In this document: piece after piece, positions 20,291 to 30,680 of the stretch
Layout: the number at the start of each line of letters is the position of its first letter
Numbering within the stretch: position 1 is the stretch's first letter
Assembly (NCBI GenBank): GCA_016648135.1
Contig: JADDOH010010161.1
Span: 1-64,000 of the forward strand
Source: Agrypnia vestita
Taxonomy: Eukaryota > Arthropoda > Insecta > Trichoptera > Phryganeidae
Reading direction: 5' to 3'
DNA: 64,000 nt
Translations under genes and position numbers: made by a program
Notes under the pieces: generated by a model
What the model was told of the DNA's origin: nothing
The model's database searches: none
What the model saw: only the letters and a program-made list of their open reading frames with translations

Positions 20291-21076
20291 ACAAGATTTT
20301 CTGTCGGGCTCTTTCTGAAGATATCTGGTTTTCAAATTAATAAAATCATGAAGTCATATTATTTTTCTTCTGACAAAAAGCACTAAGTCATATCATACTT
20401 TCTGCTAGAAGGATTGCTACTAGATAGTGCAGTAGATCATTATTCAAACTAAGCAGTCAACAAAATTTAATACCGATCTTCGAAACGCTATTTTGAGTAT
20501 GAAGTTTTAGTTGGAATGGCTGTCTCGCTGAACAAAACTTATTTTTAAATTGTACTCGTATAGTAAGATAACGAAAAATTTATTACTTTATTAATATTGA
20601 ACATTTCTTAATTATTTTAGTACATATTTATCATCATAGTGTCAGCTTTCCACTCGTAAGAAAGCGTTTTCTGCGTACACAATTGATCATTTCTAAGACA
20701 ATAAAACGAATTCTTCAGCTGCGGCCTGTCGAATATTGCTTATATTTTCTTAATAATTATAAATAATGTTCAGTTAATTGCTTTTATAGAAGAATAAAAT
20801 TCTATCTAAGTATTCGTCTTAAAAAAATTTTAGTCTAGCATATATATTTTGATATAAATGAATAATAAAAACCAACATTGGCGAAAAAACGCCGAAAACT
20901 GCATTTGCAGTGAATTTCCAGCCTTAGTGCCTTCTGTCTAGTATAATAATATATACTCTCGATATATAGGTAGATGATATAAATGTATTTTTCATTAAAA
21001 CTCGGTAGACTACTTTAAGTCACATTTTTTCACCAAATAATTAAATAAATTTAAAAATATAAACGGGCCTAATGTA

Positions 21077-21553
21077 TATGAGGGGTATAAAAGCAACGGC
21101 TACAATATCCCATTAAGGCGTTTCTGAGATAAATACAAAACAACTTGACAGTTGTGACCAACTCAAGGATTCTATGAAATATGTATTTGATTGTAAATAA
21201 GTTTAAAACAATTGCCACTTCAATTTTCCCCTAATATTCGTGTATAAATAAATATTTTAAATGTGGATATTGCTGTGTTGCTACCAAATACTGCTTTTGC
21301 TAATTATATAATATTTGCTTTGATGTTTCATTCTAAAAGCGACATCAAATCTCACTTTATTATGAAGCGGATTTTTTGTCACGTGATTAAATCCTTAGGG
21401 GTTGATTAGTTGAAATAGATATAGCTATCTTTGTTTTGAATAGTGATTTAAAATCTCGAATTCAGTAAATTGTAAATTCCAAATTCCGCGGTGACAGTGC
21501 ATTTAAATAAATATATTTTAGATATTGCTGCCTTTGCTTTTATACACCTCATA
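21077..21553. mobile_element. MITE family F nested in the hAT element
   Basis: Ends are inverted repeats of about 36 bp starting TATGAGGGGTATAAAAGC and TATGAGGTGTATAAAAGC, with TGTA on both sides (21073-21076 and 21554-21557). No coding sequence. Other partial members: the end near 29315-29350 (GAGTATAAAAGCAAAGGCAG) and 35630-35735 (AAAATCTCGAATTCAGT to TAATATCCCTCATA). Confidence 0.8.
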
Positions 21554-21868
21554 TGTAACAGAAAATATGGATAATGGATGACGAGCCTGCTTTTTTTCCC
21601 TCGCCACCACGAGAAATTTGCACTCGGCACAATAAATAAACGGCATATTCGTTATTATCACTACTGATATCAAAATATTTTCAAATAGGCGATCTGTTTC
21701 ACTGTCGACATTTTTTTTATTATCTTCTAACATAAACATAAAAGTAAAAATTATAACAATATAACAAGTGAGCGCAGCAAATAGCGGATATCCGGCTGTC
21801 CGGCGTAGAGGCTCGCCGGTTGTGCGATATCCGGCCAAATCACTATCCGTTTAATCTCTACTACAGAC

Positions 21869-22230
21869 CTCTCGTTACCTCTAGAACAAACCTCAGAAAT
21901 GTATTTATCTATAAAAGGCATCACGTGACGGGGAGTCAGTGAATTCAGTTCGTGACGATAACAAAGCGACATCTCCACGATAAAACCAGTGTGATCAGTG
22001 ATTCGTGACGATGATATCACAACACGCGATACTACCAACAGAGCGAGCCCAGTGCGACCAGTGGTGATACCAGCGAAAGAGAATAAAGGGATATCGAGGC
22101 GAGTTGTTTCTTTGAGAAAATATTGAACGAAATTTACCAGAAGTGATCTAAGCGATAGAAGTTGCGTTTGAAGTGTTGAAGAAGAAAAAGGCCCTTTAGT
22201 AGACCACACGGTAAAGGGTTTGTCTTGCTA
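21869..22230 (+). other. Putative transcribed leader downstream of a TATA/initiator promoter
   Basis: Following the promoter at 21910-21940 the sequence is higher in GC, with repeated GTGATTCGTGACGAT- and CCAGTGTGATCAGTG-like words and no long open frame on the plus strand. It could be the R/U5 part of a retroelement LTR or a host 5' leader. Which of these it is cannot be decided here. Confidence 0.35.
21910..21940 (+). promoter_or_regulatory. Core promoter: TATA box plus arthropod initiator
   Basis: TATAAAAGG at 21910-21918 is followed by the arthropod initiator TCAGT at 21936-21940, with the initiator A at 21938, 28 bp after the TATA start. That is the normal TATA-to-start spacing for RNA polymerase II. 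The downstream element (RGWYV at +28) is not matched. The pair sits a few tens of bp from a hAT insertion. Confidence 0.5.
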
Positions 22231-22650
22231 CACATAGAAATTTGTCATATTTTCACAGACCACTGTGCATGTCTGAGGTCGTTATCCGTGTGTCACGGAC
22301 TGCGGCAGCTCGGCCGCAGGTCGTGCGAGCCGACCTTTATGACGCCACTCCACGTTGCATGCGAGGATGATGTTCCAGCTAATTAATCTCCGCAAATAAA
22401 CTGCTTTCAAAACGTTTTTGCGTTCATAGCACTCGCCTATGTATAATACTTATGTGCAAGTACTGGATTTTTCAATAGGCATGATATTACATTCAAATGT
22501 AAGCAATCGTTATTTTTTCTGATTTTTATTTATTCATTTATTTTAGTACACCTTGAAAATCCACCATGATTATGAATATACTTGCACAACTTTAAGCAAT
22601 TATCCAAGAATTATCATGAAACATAATAATTTCGTTGTCTATCCGTCTGT
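22231..22650. other. Single-copy island then AT-rich DNA
   Basis: 22255-22390 is high-complexity and GC-richer (CTGCGGCAGCTCGGCCGCAG region) and is not repeated in the window. The remainder is AT-rich. Confidence 0.35.
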
Positions 22651-22654
22651 AAAG

Positions 22655-23025
22655 TCTTCGTGTAAAGTTCGTAATTTCGTTCAAATTCACAACTAAAACA
22701 ACAAATTAGACAGCTGGAGATGAGGCTTGAACCCCGGGCCAGCAAACCCGGAGGCGACAGCGATAGCGATGTTGCTATCGCAGAGCCTGCATTACCCAAC
22801 AAAAATACAGTCAGATAGGACTTACATAAAGACGCGAACCATTTCATGTTCAGCCCAATCGCCAGGATTTAGAATTGTACCTTAAACTGCCGGTAGGGGA
22901 AATATAAAAAAAAGTGTTCAAATAGTCCCTATTATTATTTATGGGTGTCGGTTATATATTAATAAATACTTATTCTTTAGTAACCGGCATGTAAAAGTAC
23001 CGTCATTTTTGATGGATGGAGCTAG
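22655..23025 (+). mobile_element. Helitron-like element family C, uninterrupted copy
   Basis: Carries the same modules as 1790-2302: the GCTGGAGATGAGGCTTGAAC tRNA-like B-box region, AGACGCGAACCATTTCATG, then GGGTGTCGGTTATATATTA and the 3' end CGTCATTTTTGATGG hairpin, GGAG and CTAG followed by T at 23022-23026. It abuts directly on the mariner relic. Confidence 0.65.
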
Positions 23026-23584
23026 TATGAAAATAACCGTTCGGTTGTGAATACTCAACATCAAAATAATGGTGCGCATAATAAATTTACCGTTCTTGCT
23101 ATTCGGCGAATCGTTGCAAAATTTGAAAAGGATTTTACTCTTTACTATACTAAGCCATAACACATTAAAATGCAAAAAATGAGGAAAGTATTTCTGCTGC
23201 AATAGCTGGTAAGTGTTACAGAAGATAAAAATTTATCGATTTCTCGTCGTTCGCAAGAAGTGGAACTTTCGATAACTTGGCATATTACGAAAAGACCAAG
23301 AACAGAAGCCATTAGACCATCATAGCCATTGAGAGTTTGCCGATTAGGCTCTTGTTCAACATGAAATTGATCGAAATTTTGGAAAAAAATCATCTTTTCG
23401 GATGAAACACATTTTTGGTTACATTGCTCTAATAAGCGAGTTTGTCATTTTTGGTGTGAAATTAATCCACAAGAGATTCGAGAGAAGTCTCTGTATCCAC
23501 AAAAGGTCACCGTACAGCGTGGTTTTTGGCATGGTAGTATTATCGGACTATTTTTTTTTCAAAATGACTCTTGTAATGCAATTA

Positions 23585-24193
23585 TACAGGGTGTACCAGA
23601 GTAGCAGCAGAAACTTGGCCGGTAAATTTCTGACTATATTATGAGTCTAAAATGTTCAAACAACCATGACCTAATATCAATGGTAGTTATGGAGATATGC
23701 AATGTAAAGGTTGCATTTTTTTTTCAATATTTCTGACTTATTTTTTGCAAAAAGTTGAACTATCATTACAGTTGCCGGCAAACATCTTGAAATTCTTTGG
23801 CGTAGCGGGGGAATGCGCAGAAGACAAAATTTGGGTCTCTTTGGTGGAATGGTATATGCGCAAACTTCCCCCCACTACGCCGTAAAATTTCAAGATGTTT
23901 GCCGGCTACTGTATAGTAACTTATATTGATTATGAAAAATTCATTTGCTTCAATACAACTTAAATAAAATGATAAAAACGAATGAATTTTTCATATTCGA
24001 AATAAAATGCTGTAATGATAGTTCAACTTTTTGCAAAAAATAAGTGAGAAATATTGAAAAAAATGCAAACTTTGATATTGCATATCTCCATAACTATTGA
24101 TTTTAGGCCATGGTTGCTTGAACATTTTAGACTCATAACATAGCCATGAATCTACCTGCCAAGTTTCTGCTGCTAGCTCTGGTACACCCTGTA
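23585..24193. mobile_element. Palindromic MITE family K with TA target duplication
   Basis: Both ends are TACAGGGTGTACC, followed by near-identical arms of about 190 bp (CAGCAGAAACTTGGC, ATGAGTCTAAAATGTTC, TTTTTTGCAAAAAGTTGAAC). It sits between TA dinucleotides (23583-23584 and 24194-24195), and its removal with one TA restores the mariner frame. No coding capacity. A smaller foldback is inserted in the left arm. Confidence 0.88.
23771..23911. mobile_element. Small foldback element inside MITE K
   Basis: Ends read CAGTTGCCGGCAAACATC and, in reverse complement, CAGTAGCCGGCAAACATC, continuing as TTGAAATT and a GGCGTAG-GGGGG block. About 140 bp in total. It interrupts the palindrome of family K; the right arm of K (24008 onward) is continuous where the left arm is broken. 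Confidence 0.7.
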
Positions 24194-24610
24194 TATAGTG
24201 AATGCTGAGCGATATCGATCAATGACACTCGTAACCGAATTTTTGTTGACAAAACTAGCTAAATTTGATTTTAATGACATGTGCTTGATGTGCGTGATGC
24301 CGCATGGAATAGTGAATGTAACTATCAACTTATTGCAATAAAAATTTGGTGAATCAATAATTCAAATAAATTAAATGGCTTTCAAAACGTTTTTGGATTA
24401 CTTTTAGAGGAGTTAATTGAAATCAATGATTTATGTAAAAAACCACCAACACTTGTTAAATTAAAATGTAATATTAAACACTGCATTAATTTGATAAAAT
24501 CGTCAAAATTGGGTCCAAAGAAACTCCTTCAAACGAAGCCGAGGTGGCCATTTACATGACGTTTTATTCAACAAAGGGTCATCCATCGTGCTTCAAAAAA
24601 TATTGGTTTT

Positions 24611-24940
24611 ATAACGGTTTTTTTCATCATTTAAAAATTACATCGATCTTGTTGAGGAACCCTTTATTTGTTCTGAAATTAAAATTAAATTATTTTATAC
24701 ATACACTCCGTTTTTGGTATTAATGACCTTAACTCTGTTAATTTCACTAAATTTACAAACACATTGATTAATTTTAACAACGACCGATTCTTGTATCCAA
24801 ATTTCTCTTCGTGAAAACTGATCCATAACTGTTGAACAAAATTAAAAAAAAACTATAAATATAGTCGATCCATTATATTATTTCGGTGTATGTATATAAA
24901 GCTGACTGAAGAATGCTACATTGGTAAAACGGTAGATTTT
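24611..24940. other. AT-rich, no recognised feature
   Basis: No gene or repeat recognised. Confidence 0.4.
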
Positions 24941-24944
24941 ATTA

Positions 24945-25340
24945 ATATTAGAATAAACTAATACATAAAATTGCGCGTGGAAATAATACTTTTTCAGAAT
25001 TCGCAAACCTTCTTTTAGAGATGCGCCATACATTAGATATGACAAACGGTGTTAAAATTATACTACGAGTAGATGATTGATAAACGTATTAGCTTAAATA
25101 ATTAAGAAACATTTGAAATCACAAAGACCATTAACACTTAATCGAATATAATTAAAAACAAAAAAAAAACAATAATTCATCATTTAATTAATTCCTCATA
25201 TCCTGTCAATACCCCCCCCCCTCATGAATGTGGCTAAACTCGTACCCGACAGTTAATTCCTTTTCATATTTAATTAACGAAACGGTTATTTTGCGTCCAT
25301 TCTGACCAAGATACAGTGGTATTGAAACCGGTCGAAGTAA
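24945..25340 (+). repeat. Repeat family c, copy 1
   Basis: Matches 16970-17345 in order, from TTTTTCAGAATTCGCAAACC to a hammerhead-like motif at the 3' end. Includes a run of nine C at about 25210. Confidence 0.55.
25293..25337 (+). ncRNA. Hammerhead-ribozyme-like motif (family c, copy 1)
   Basis: CTGACCA (25302-25308; G8 of the core is C), one extra A, stem GATAC/GTATT with loop AGTG (five pairs), GAA, then the self-complementary ACCGGT and C33 giving a GUC triplet. Copy 2 at 17300 keeps CTGACGA but loses GAAA, so the two copies are damaged at different core positions. Confidence 0.45.
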
Positions 25341-25379
25341 AAAATAATCAATTTGGTTTATACAAAATCAGAAATCACA

Positions 25380-26580
25380 TTTGAATATCGGTGTCGGTGC
25401 CAGAACTCCACATAAAAACAACAATGGACCAATGATAATTCACATACAATCAATAAATCAAATTACGTCTTACAATCTACGTCATAAATTGTGAATTTAA
25501 CATAAAATTATACAATTTAATTTTTTGCCATACTTCTACATAAGTATTAAAGAAAATTATTCAATATTTCCATCGTAACATGATAATAATCTTACGATTT
25601 GAGTGATGCAATAAGGCAATTCCATTCTTCGCTGTAATTTTTATGAATGGGCAGACTTGATCTCACAAATTGTCGAGATGAAAGTCGAGATAATGGCACT
25701 ACATAAAAAAATAATACTCCATCACGATCAGAAAATTAAAATCATTAGATGACTTTTTCCCTTTTAACGCGTTGCTCTCGATTCAAAGCCGGTTTTGTGT
25801 CAGCTTGGCATCTGAATCTTCATAAGTTTTTTATCGGATAATTTTTTATTCAACGGCGAAGAAGCGCGATTGCGAGGAAAAAGGGTTATTCTTATGTAGA
25901 GACATTTTAATTTGAGTAGTATTGATGTCATTTTTCTTTTTGCTTAGTTGTTTGATTTTGCTTGGATTATGAAATGATTTGCTCCAGTTAATAAAGTAGT
26001 TCGGGTAACGGACGGTGCCTTTAAGCGATGGATGAGCAAGCGTAGCGATGGGAAAACCGTTGATGGATGAGATGCAGATGATGTATTGATATGCAATCAT
26101 TTTTAAAGAGTATTATATAATTAAATACATATGAATTTCTCAATATGTATTCAAAATAATAATATTCTCAATTGAATATGAATATTATTATTTTTAATTA
26201 ATGTTTTTCATTTTAATAACAGTACTATCGGTCCTTGCTTAGGCAGATACTTAAATTTAGTAATGTTACAATTTCTATAATACCTATCTAAGCTTTTTTC
26301 CTTTTCTACATAGAATGATCAATCACTCTATCGAGATATTATCCAGAAATGCCAAACATTTATTTAGTAGATTAATTTAAAATTATATTTTCAAACAAGA
26401 AATTTAGCTTAGAAGAATCATAGCTTTACTAGAAGTAATGAATGAAGGAATATCTTAGTCTTAAATTAAGGGATTATCACGATTACATCCATAGTTTAGA
26501 TGCAATTTATCCTACTTTGATCGTTCGATTACTGCATCTTTTATGCTAAGTTTCACCTGTAAACTCACATAATCTATGTT
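25380..26580. other. AT-rich, one unassigned open frame
   Basis: An 84-codon open frame on the minus strand (25846-26100) contains LAHPSLKGTVRYPNYFINW. I do not recognise it; codon use is unremarkable and no second copy is present. Nothing else was identified. Confidence 0.3.
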
Positions 26581-26670
26581 ATTCTGAAAATAGCAATATT
26601 GGGATGGCAGATCTTTATTCCAACCCTTAATAGAGCAAAATTAAAATAAAAATAAAAGATCGTAGGTATA

Positions 26671-28480
26671 GGGGAGGGTGGGGCGTATTGTGACAGGGGC
26701 AGGTTGTGACAAGGCGTTTAAAATTCGTGCCATTTGACTTAGCGTTACCCGCATAGATTCATTTCATGTGAACTCCGTAGCGTCAGTTGCTATCAAAATA
26801 TTGGAGCCGTGCGGTTGATTTCAATAAAGTTAAATGATAAAGTTTAATTTTGAGGTACTAAACTAACTTTTTCTGCACTGATTCCAAGTGTTCTGTTGTT
26901 TAACCAATACTAGGTGAGTTATTTTACATTTTATTTACCAAATGTTGTGTCTTTTGGCTGTATTATCAGCAATAAAGGAAAACCTTGCGATAAATAAATT
27001 CACTTTCGTAGACATTTTAATATAAAATGATCGTATGGGGCGAGTTGTTACAAAAATGTGGGGGCTAGTTGTGACTGTCACAACCAGCCCCTTCGAAATA
27101 ATTAAAAATTTATTTTCAATAAAACAATTATTAGATGTGAAACTGTACAGTTCTATTATTATTTTTACTTTACTTTTTTTATTCGTTTCCTTCAAGTATT
27201 CAAAATGGTACGAAATTACATTAAAAAAACGAAGAAGGAATTCCCGAAAGTGTTTATAAACTCACTGCTGCTGTGATAGAGGCTACAAACGTCTCTTCGA
27301 AAAGCCGCGGTGTCTTTTGGTGTCAATTATAATTGTCATATATGACACTAAAACGATTCATAGATTGGAAAAAAGCCCTTCCATTTGTAAATTCTAAGCA
27401 ACCCGGGACAAATTTTTACCCATGCCAAGAACTTGGAGATTACATTGCAAAATGTAGCAAAGTTTATTATGGTTTGACCACAGCTGATGCGAAAAAGCTT
27501 GCATATGAGAATGCATATCAAAATACGATCAAAATTCACGAAAATTGAACAACACAATTGAATACCAGAGCAAATCCGGCCATTACCTAAAGCTAATCCA
27601 AGAAAGAACCTACGTAGTAGAAAGAAAATTTAACGCGTAATTTTAATTGACACGCCAATAAAAAATAAGTAAGAATTAGACGATAATCTAAGAAAGGAAA
27701 ATAAAGGCGAAAAGATGTGAAAGTCAAATCACAAAAGGAACTAAAAAAAAACAAGCACCCAATAAATCAAAAGCGGAAATAAAGAAAAAACTACCCAAGA
27801 AAGAGACTTTTGGAGTAAATGAACGAATTCTAGTATCGTCTTCATCCAGCAAGACTGAAGAGGAGCCACCTATCTTGGAAACTGATGACAGCGATGCAAA
27901 CGAAGATGAGCAATGCATTGCTTGTAAAAACCCTTATTCTAATGATATTTCGGGTAAAAGGTGGGTGAGGTGCATAAAATGCCAGAGATGATGTAATGAG
28001 CTATGTGCTGGAATGGACGAATTCACTCAAGATTGTATTTATGACTTTTGTTTGACCGGCAAAAAATAATTTTAATAGATTATAGAATTTTCTTACCAGA
28101 GTTAATAAGAGTACAAATTTTGTTTATTTGTTGATAATTAATTATAAAACATGTTACTACTTGTACAATTAATTTTTCATAACATTTGTTTTGTTAATTA
28201 AATTACTTAAATACTCAACAATATTTGACGATTAGTTCGTCACAACCTGCCCCACCCTTGTCACAACTGACCCCTCGGGTGGGGCAGGTTGTGACAATTC
28301 CCATATTTTGAAAAACCGTATTTTGTTGCGTTGTCCTTTTGGTGACATGGTCAAAAATGCTAATTTTTTATAGGTGAAGAATTGTTTGTTTCAACTGAAA
28401 TGTAATTTTTTTGATATTATTAAAGATTCTTCCACAACACCTTTTTTCATAAATTAGTCACAACACGCCCCACCCTCCCC
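26671..28480 (+). mobile_element. Pogo-like (Tc1/mariner superfamily) element, internally deleted
   Basis: Inverted termini GGGGAGGGTGGGGCG and CGCCCCACCCTCCCC with TA on both sides (26669-26670 and 28481-28482). Subterminal GGGGCAGGTTGTGAC words repeat several times inside both ends (for example 26697, 28240, 28281). It carries a decayed gene at 27205-28069 that lacks the DDE domain, so it is non-autonomous. Confidence 0.85.
27205..28069 (+). pseudogene. Pogo-type transposase relic lacking the DDE domain
   Basis: The N-terminus MVRNYIKKTKKEFPKVFINS and, after frameshifts, LRKAAVSFGVNYN are the psq-type helix-turn-helix; 27333-27548 continues with KQPGTNFYPCQELGDYI and CSKVYYGLTTADAKKLAYE, the CENP-B-type second domain. 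Immediately after, the text changes to RPLPKANPRKN, a lysine-rich linker, and CIACKNPYSND with RWVRCIKCQR, CNELCAG and YDFC, the C-terminal cysteine-rich finger of insect pogo proteins. The catalytic region that normally lies between has been deleted. Confidence 0.8.
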
Positions 28481-28876
28481 TACGTCGGTAGTCGGTATTC
28501 GTCGTGCTTAAATAAAAAGATTTGTATATATTTTCACTATCTCTCTCAAAGCAAAAAACTTTATTTGCGATGTCCGATTTCTCCGGTCTGGTCTGACAGC
28601 TGCCCTCCGCCGTAAACGTAACCTCACAATTCTCATATTATCTCATATTATCCGACTAAAATTACAAGAAATAATTACTAATGCTGTATTCAATGCTTAT
28701 AAAAAAAGATCACGTAGGATCATAGAAAAGAGAAATATTGTTGGACTCTATGTACTTTTTTCTCCCTCTGATCACACCACCGACGTATACCTACTTTATG
28801 TTTATATTTTATTTTCATTTTCGTCCATTAAGTATTGGGATAAAGATTTGACATCCCAATATTGCTATTTTCTGAA

Positions 28877-29440
28877 TGGCAAATAGTATATACATAATTT
28901 ACTTCGGTGTATTACACTGAGAGTAATATTGATATTCCTTATGATGATTAAATTGGGTGGAAAACGTTTCTTCGTGAGTTTGATAATAATATCATATTTA
29001 TTGCTCAAGTTTCGAGAGTAACAGAATCTCTTATCGATGGAATCCTTCAACTATCGATAGATTTGAAGTATCCCATCGATGAGAAATGCCTGTTACTCCC
29101 GAAACATAAGTAGTAAAATATAAAAATATTGTCAAACCTACGTAGACATAACAAAGTTAATGTTTTTCACCTAATTTATTGATCGTCATGAATAATCTGT
29201 ACAATGTTAAAGCCAAATCCATAAATAATTTAATTCATATTCCTTATTAATTTGCGCTTCTGTTACGTGCTTTGAACACATAACTACACAAAAAATGAAT
29301 ACACAACGTGACACTGTGGAGTATAAAAGCAAAGGCAGCAATATCCAAAAAAAAATTAACGCAGTCTTCGAGGATTACTAATTAATAATGTACTGAATGC
29401 TAGAAGAAACATGATTTCAAAATATAAAAATTATGTAAAG
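28877..29440. other. AT-rich, with one MITE F end
   Basis: GAGTATAAAAGCAAAGGCAG near 29320 and CAATATCC are one terminus of family F (see 21077). Nothing else recognised. Confidence 0.35.
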
Positions 29441-29610
29441 GAAATTAATAATGATAAAGTACCTACTAACATGAAAATTTTTTTGAAGATAATTATTTGC
29501 AAAAAGGACCTGGTTATTTATAGTATTCAATTTACTATTAAGACATTTTCTTATTTCCAAAATTTCTTATTTATCAAACTGTGATTCTGTAAAATTTGTA
29601 AACCCTTATT
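29441..29610 (+). repeat. Repeat family b, interior fragment
   Basis: AAAGTACCTACTAACATGAA, TTGCAAAAAGGACCTGGTTA and TTTCCAAAATTTCTTATTTA match the interior of the foldback at 37240-37640. Confidence 0.5.
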
Positions 29611-29944
29611 AATATCAAAAGAATGATCCATATCCAAAAAATGGTTAGAAATACGGAAAAATTATTGCTACTTAAACACTTCAAGTGTTCCTTAACTCTA
29701 ACTTCAAAATGTCTACATATTTTTAAGTTTGAGACCATTATCTCTATAAATATTTATTGAGTGCTTGTAGATCTCGAATGGAGAACCTCCTTGACGAGAA
29801 GTAAATGGTAATTCTTGAGCTTTTCTGGGGTCTTCGATTCGAATGCGTCATTTAATCGATAGATGATATGTCATAATACCCCTGAAAACACAAACCGGAA
29901 GATTTTGAACGGCCGTCAAAACCTTAAAACATTACTCCATAGGA
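29611..29944. other. AT-rich, with a foldback family e fragment
   Basis: 29815-29905 shares TTCTGGGGTCTTCGA and ATAATACCCCTGAAAACAC with family e ends. The core motif is absent. Confidence 0.35.
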
Positions 29945-29970
29945 TTACGGATATAGATATATTATAGATG

Positions 29971-30144
29971 CGGCCCTCGTTGCCCAGTGAGTATGACACT
30001 GGCTTCTCACACCGAGAGTTCCGGGTTCGATTCCCGGTGAGGTCACAATTAATAAATGTGATTTACTCAAGCTTGGGTGTGTGATGTGTTTCACTTCTTT
30101 AATTGGGCCTCTTGGCCTGTTGAAGCGTAAATAAAAAAATATTC
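29971..30144 (+). mobile_element. tRNA-derived SINE, family 1, full length, with target duplication
   Basis: CGGCCCTCGTTGCCCAGTGA head, B box GGGTTCGATTCCCGG, body GATTTACTCAAGCTTGGGTG and GGGCCTCTTGGCCTGTTGAA, A-rich tail. Near-identical 12/13-bp repeats ATATTATAGATG (29959-29970) and ATATTAATAGATG (30145-30157) flank it, as expected of LINE-driven insertion. Confidence 0.85.
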
Positions 30145-30227
30145 ATATTAATAGATGTCTCATAGAGACGAAGCTATTTTTATATGGGAAAGTAGGTATA
30201 GAAGTCTTTTTGGGTGGTCATAGGCAT

Positions 30228-30440
30228 ACTGCAGAGAATGATTTGATTTGATATGATTCATGTATAAAATGTTATCAATAAACTTTACAGGTTTCTATTA
30301 TATTTTTAATAAAAAAAAACGGTCTGGATGAAAGCGATGCCCAGAACCGAGGAAGATACACCCTGAGAACGAGAAGAGCCGACTCCAACAGCTTACCTAG
30401 GCTAGAGTTGGGGACAGTGCGAGGAAGAAGAAGAAGAAAG
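30228..30440 (+). mobile_element. LINE 3' tail fragments inside MITE D copy 1
   Basis: A segment ending AATAAAAAAAAAC at about 30320, then one whose frame reads GLDESDAQNRGRYTLRT and RRADSNSLPRLE before a GAAGAAGAAGAAG run. The same peptide pattern (GLGDIIQDRRMYSL, RRADPNS) is at 46195-46345. I cannot name the LINE clade. Confidence 0.45.
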
Positions 30441-30680
30441 GCTAACGACCCATATGGGTGGCTTAAGTGATCACTGAACACAATGTAACATTCACCAATT
30501 CCTTGGGAGTTGTGTTACATGTCAGCCTTGCATAACTTGTTCAAATGTGAGTTGTATTTTTAAGATTTTTGGAAGTTGTATATATTTGAACAACCACAAA
30601 GATTTACTTTAGACTTACCATACCTACTTTCCCACATAAAAATAGCTTCGTCTCTATGAGACATTTATAATATATGTTGA

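Larger units (their letters stand above)
19566..21860 (-). mobile_element. hAT-superfamily transposon with perfect 8-bp target duplication
   Basis: Terminal inverted repeats TAGAGATGAAACGGATA and (reverse complement of the right end) TAGAGATTAAACGGATA, flanked by identical octamers CTACAGAC at 19558-19565 and 21861-21868. An 8-bp duplication is the hAT signature. Subterminal ATCCGG repeats are dense at both ends. Transposase remnants lie on the minus strand (19841-20290), and a 477-bp MITE is inserted at 21077-21553. The remaining interior is AT-rich and without clear coding sequence, so the element is non-autonomous. Confidence 0.88.
23026..24610 (+). pseudogene. Mariner-like transposase relic split by a palindromic MITE
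   Basis: Frames read, in family order, ENNRSVVNTQHQ, IRRIVAKFEKDF, SVTEDKNLSISRRSQEVELS, then a long piece with KKIIFSDETHFWLH, CHFWCEINPQ, EKSLYPQKVTVQRGFWHGS up to the MITE at 23585. After the MITE it resumes in the same frame with VNAERYRSMT, then LDYF, SMIYVKNHQ and KRSRGGHLHDVLF. The IIFSDE Asp and the surrounding FW...N motif are the catalytic region of Tc1/mariner transposases. Stops and shifts make it a pseudogene. Confidence 0.82.
26583..28876. mobile_element. Palindromic MITE M, split by a pogo-like element
   Basis: The left end (CTGAAAATAGCAATATTGGGATG at 26585-26607) and the right end (reverse complement, 28852-28874) are long imperfect inverted repeats of roughly 90 bp; the left arm is broken at 26670 and resumes after 28482 (TACGTCGGTAGTCGG). 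Without the insertion the element is about 480 bp. Confidence 0.7.
29945..30680. mobile_element. MITE family D, copy 1, split by a SINE and by LINE tails
   Basis: Inverted termini TCTCATAGAGACGAAGC (30156) and GCTTCGTCTCTATGAGA (30646) with ATTTTTATATGGGAAAGTAGG inside. The leftmost bases ATATTATAGATG are separated from the rest by the SINE at 29971-30144. The interior GTGATCACTGAACACAATGT and CCTTGCATAACTTG match copy 2 at 38825-39305. Confidence 0.75.

Noticed and set aside
21518..22209. Minus-strand frames of 106 and 152 codons
   Set aside because: They run through hAT terminal repeats, MITE F and the antisense of the leader region, so they are chance frames across element boundaries.
27035..27259. 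74-codon frame in the pogo-like element
   Set aside because: It covers terminal GTTGTGAC repeats and enters the transposase start out of frame.
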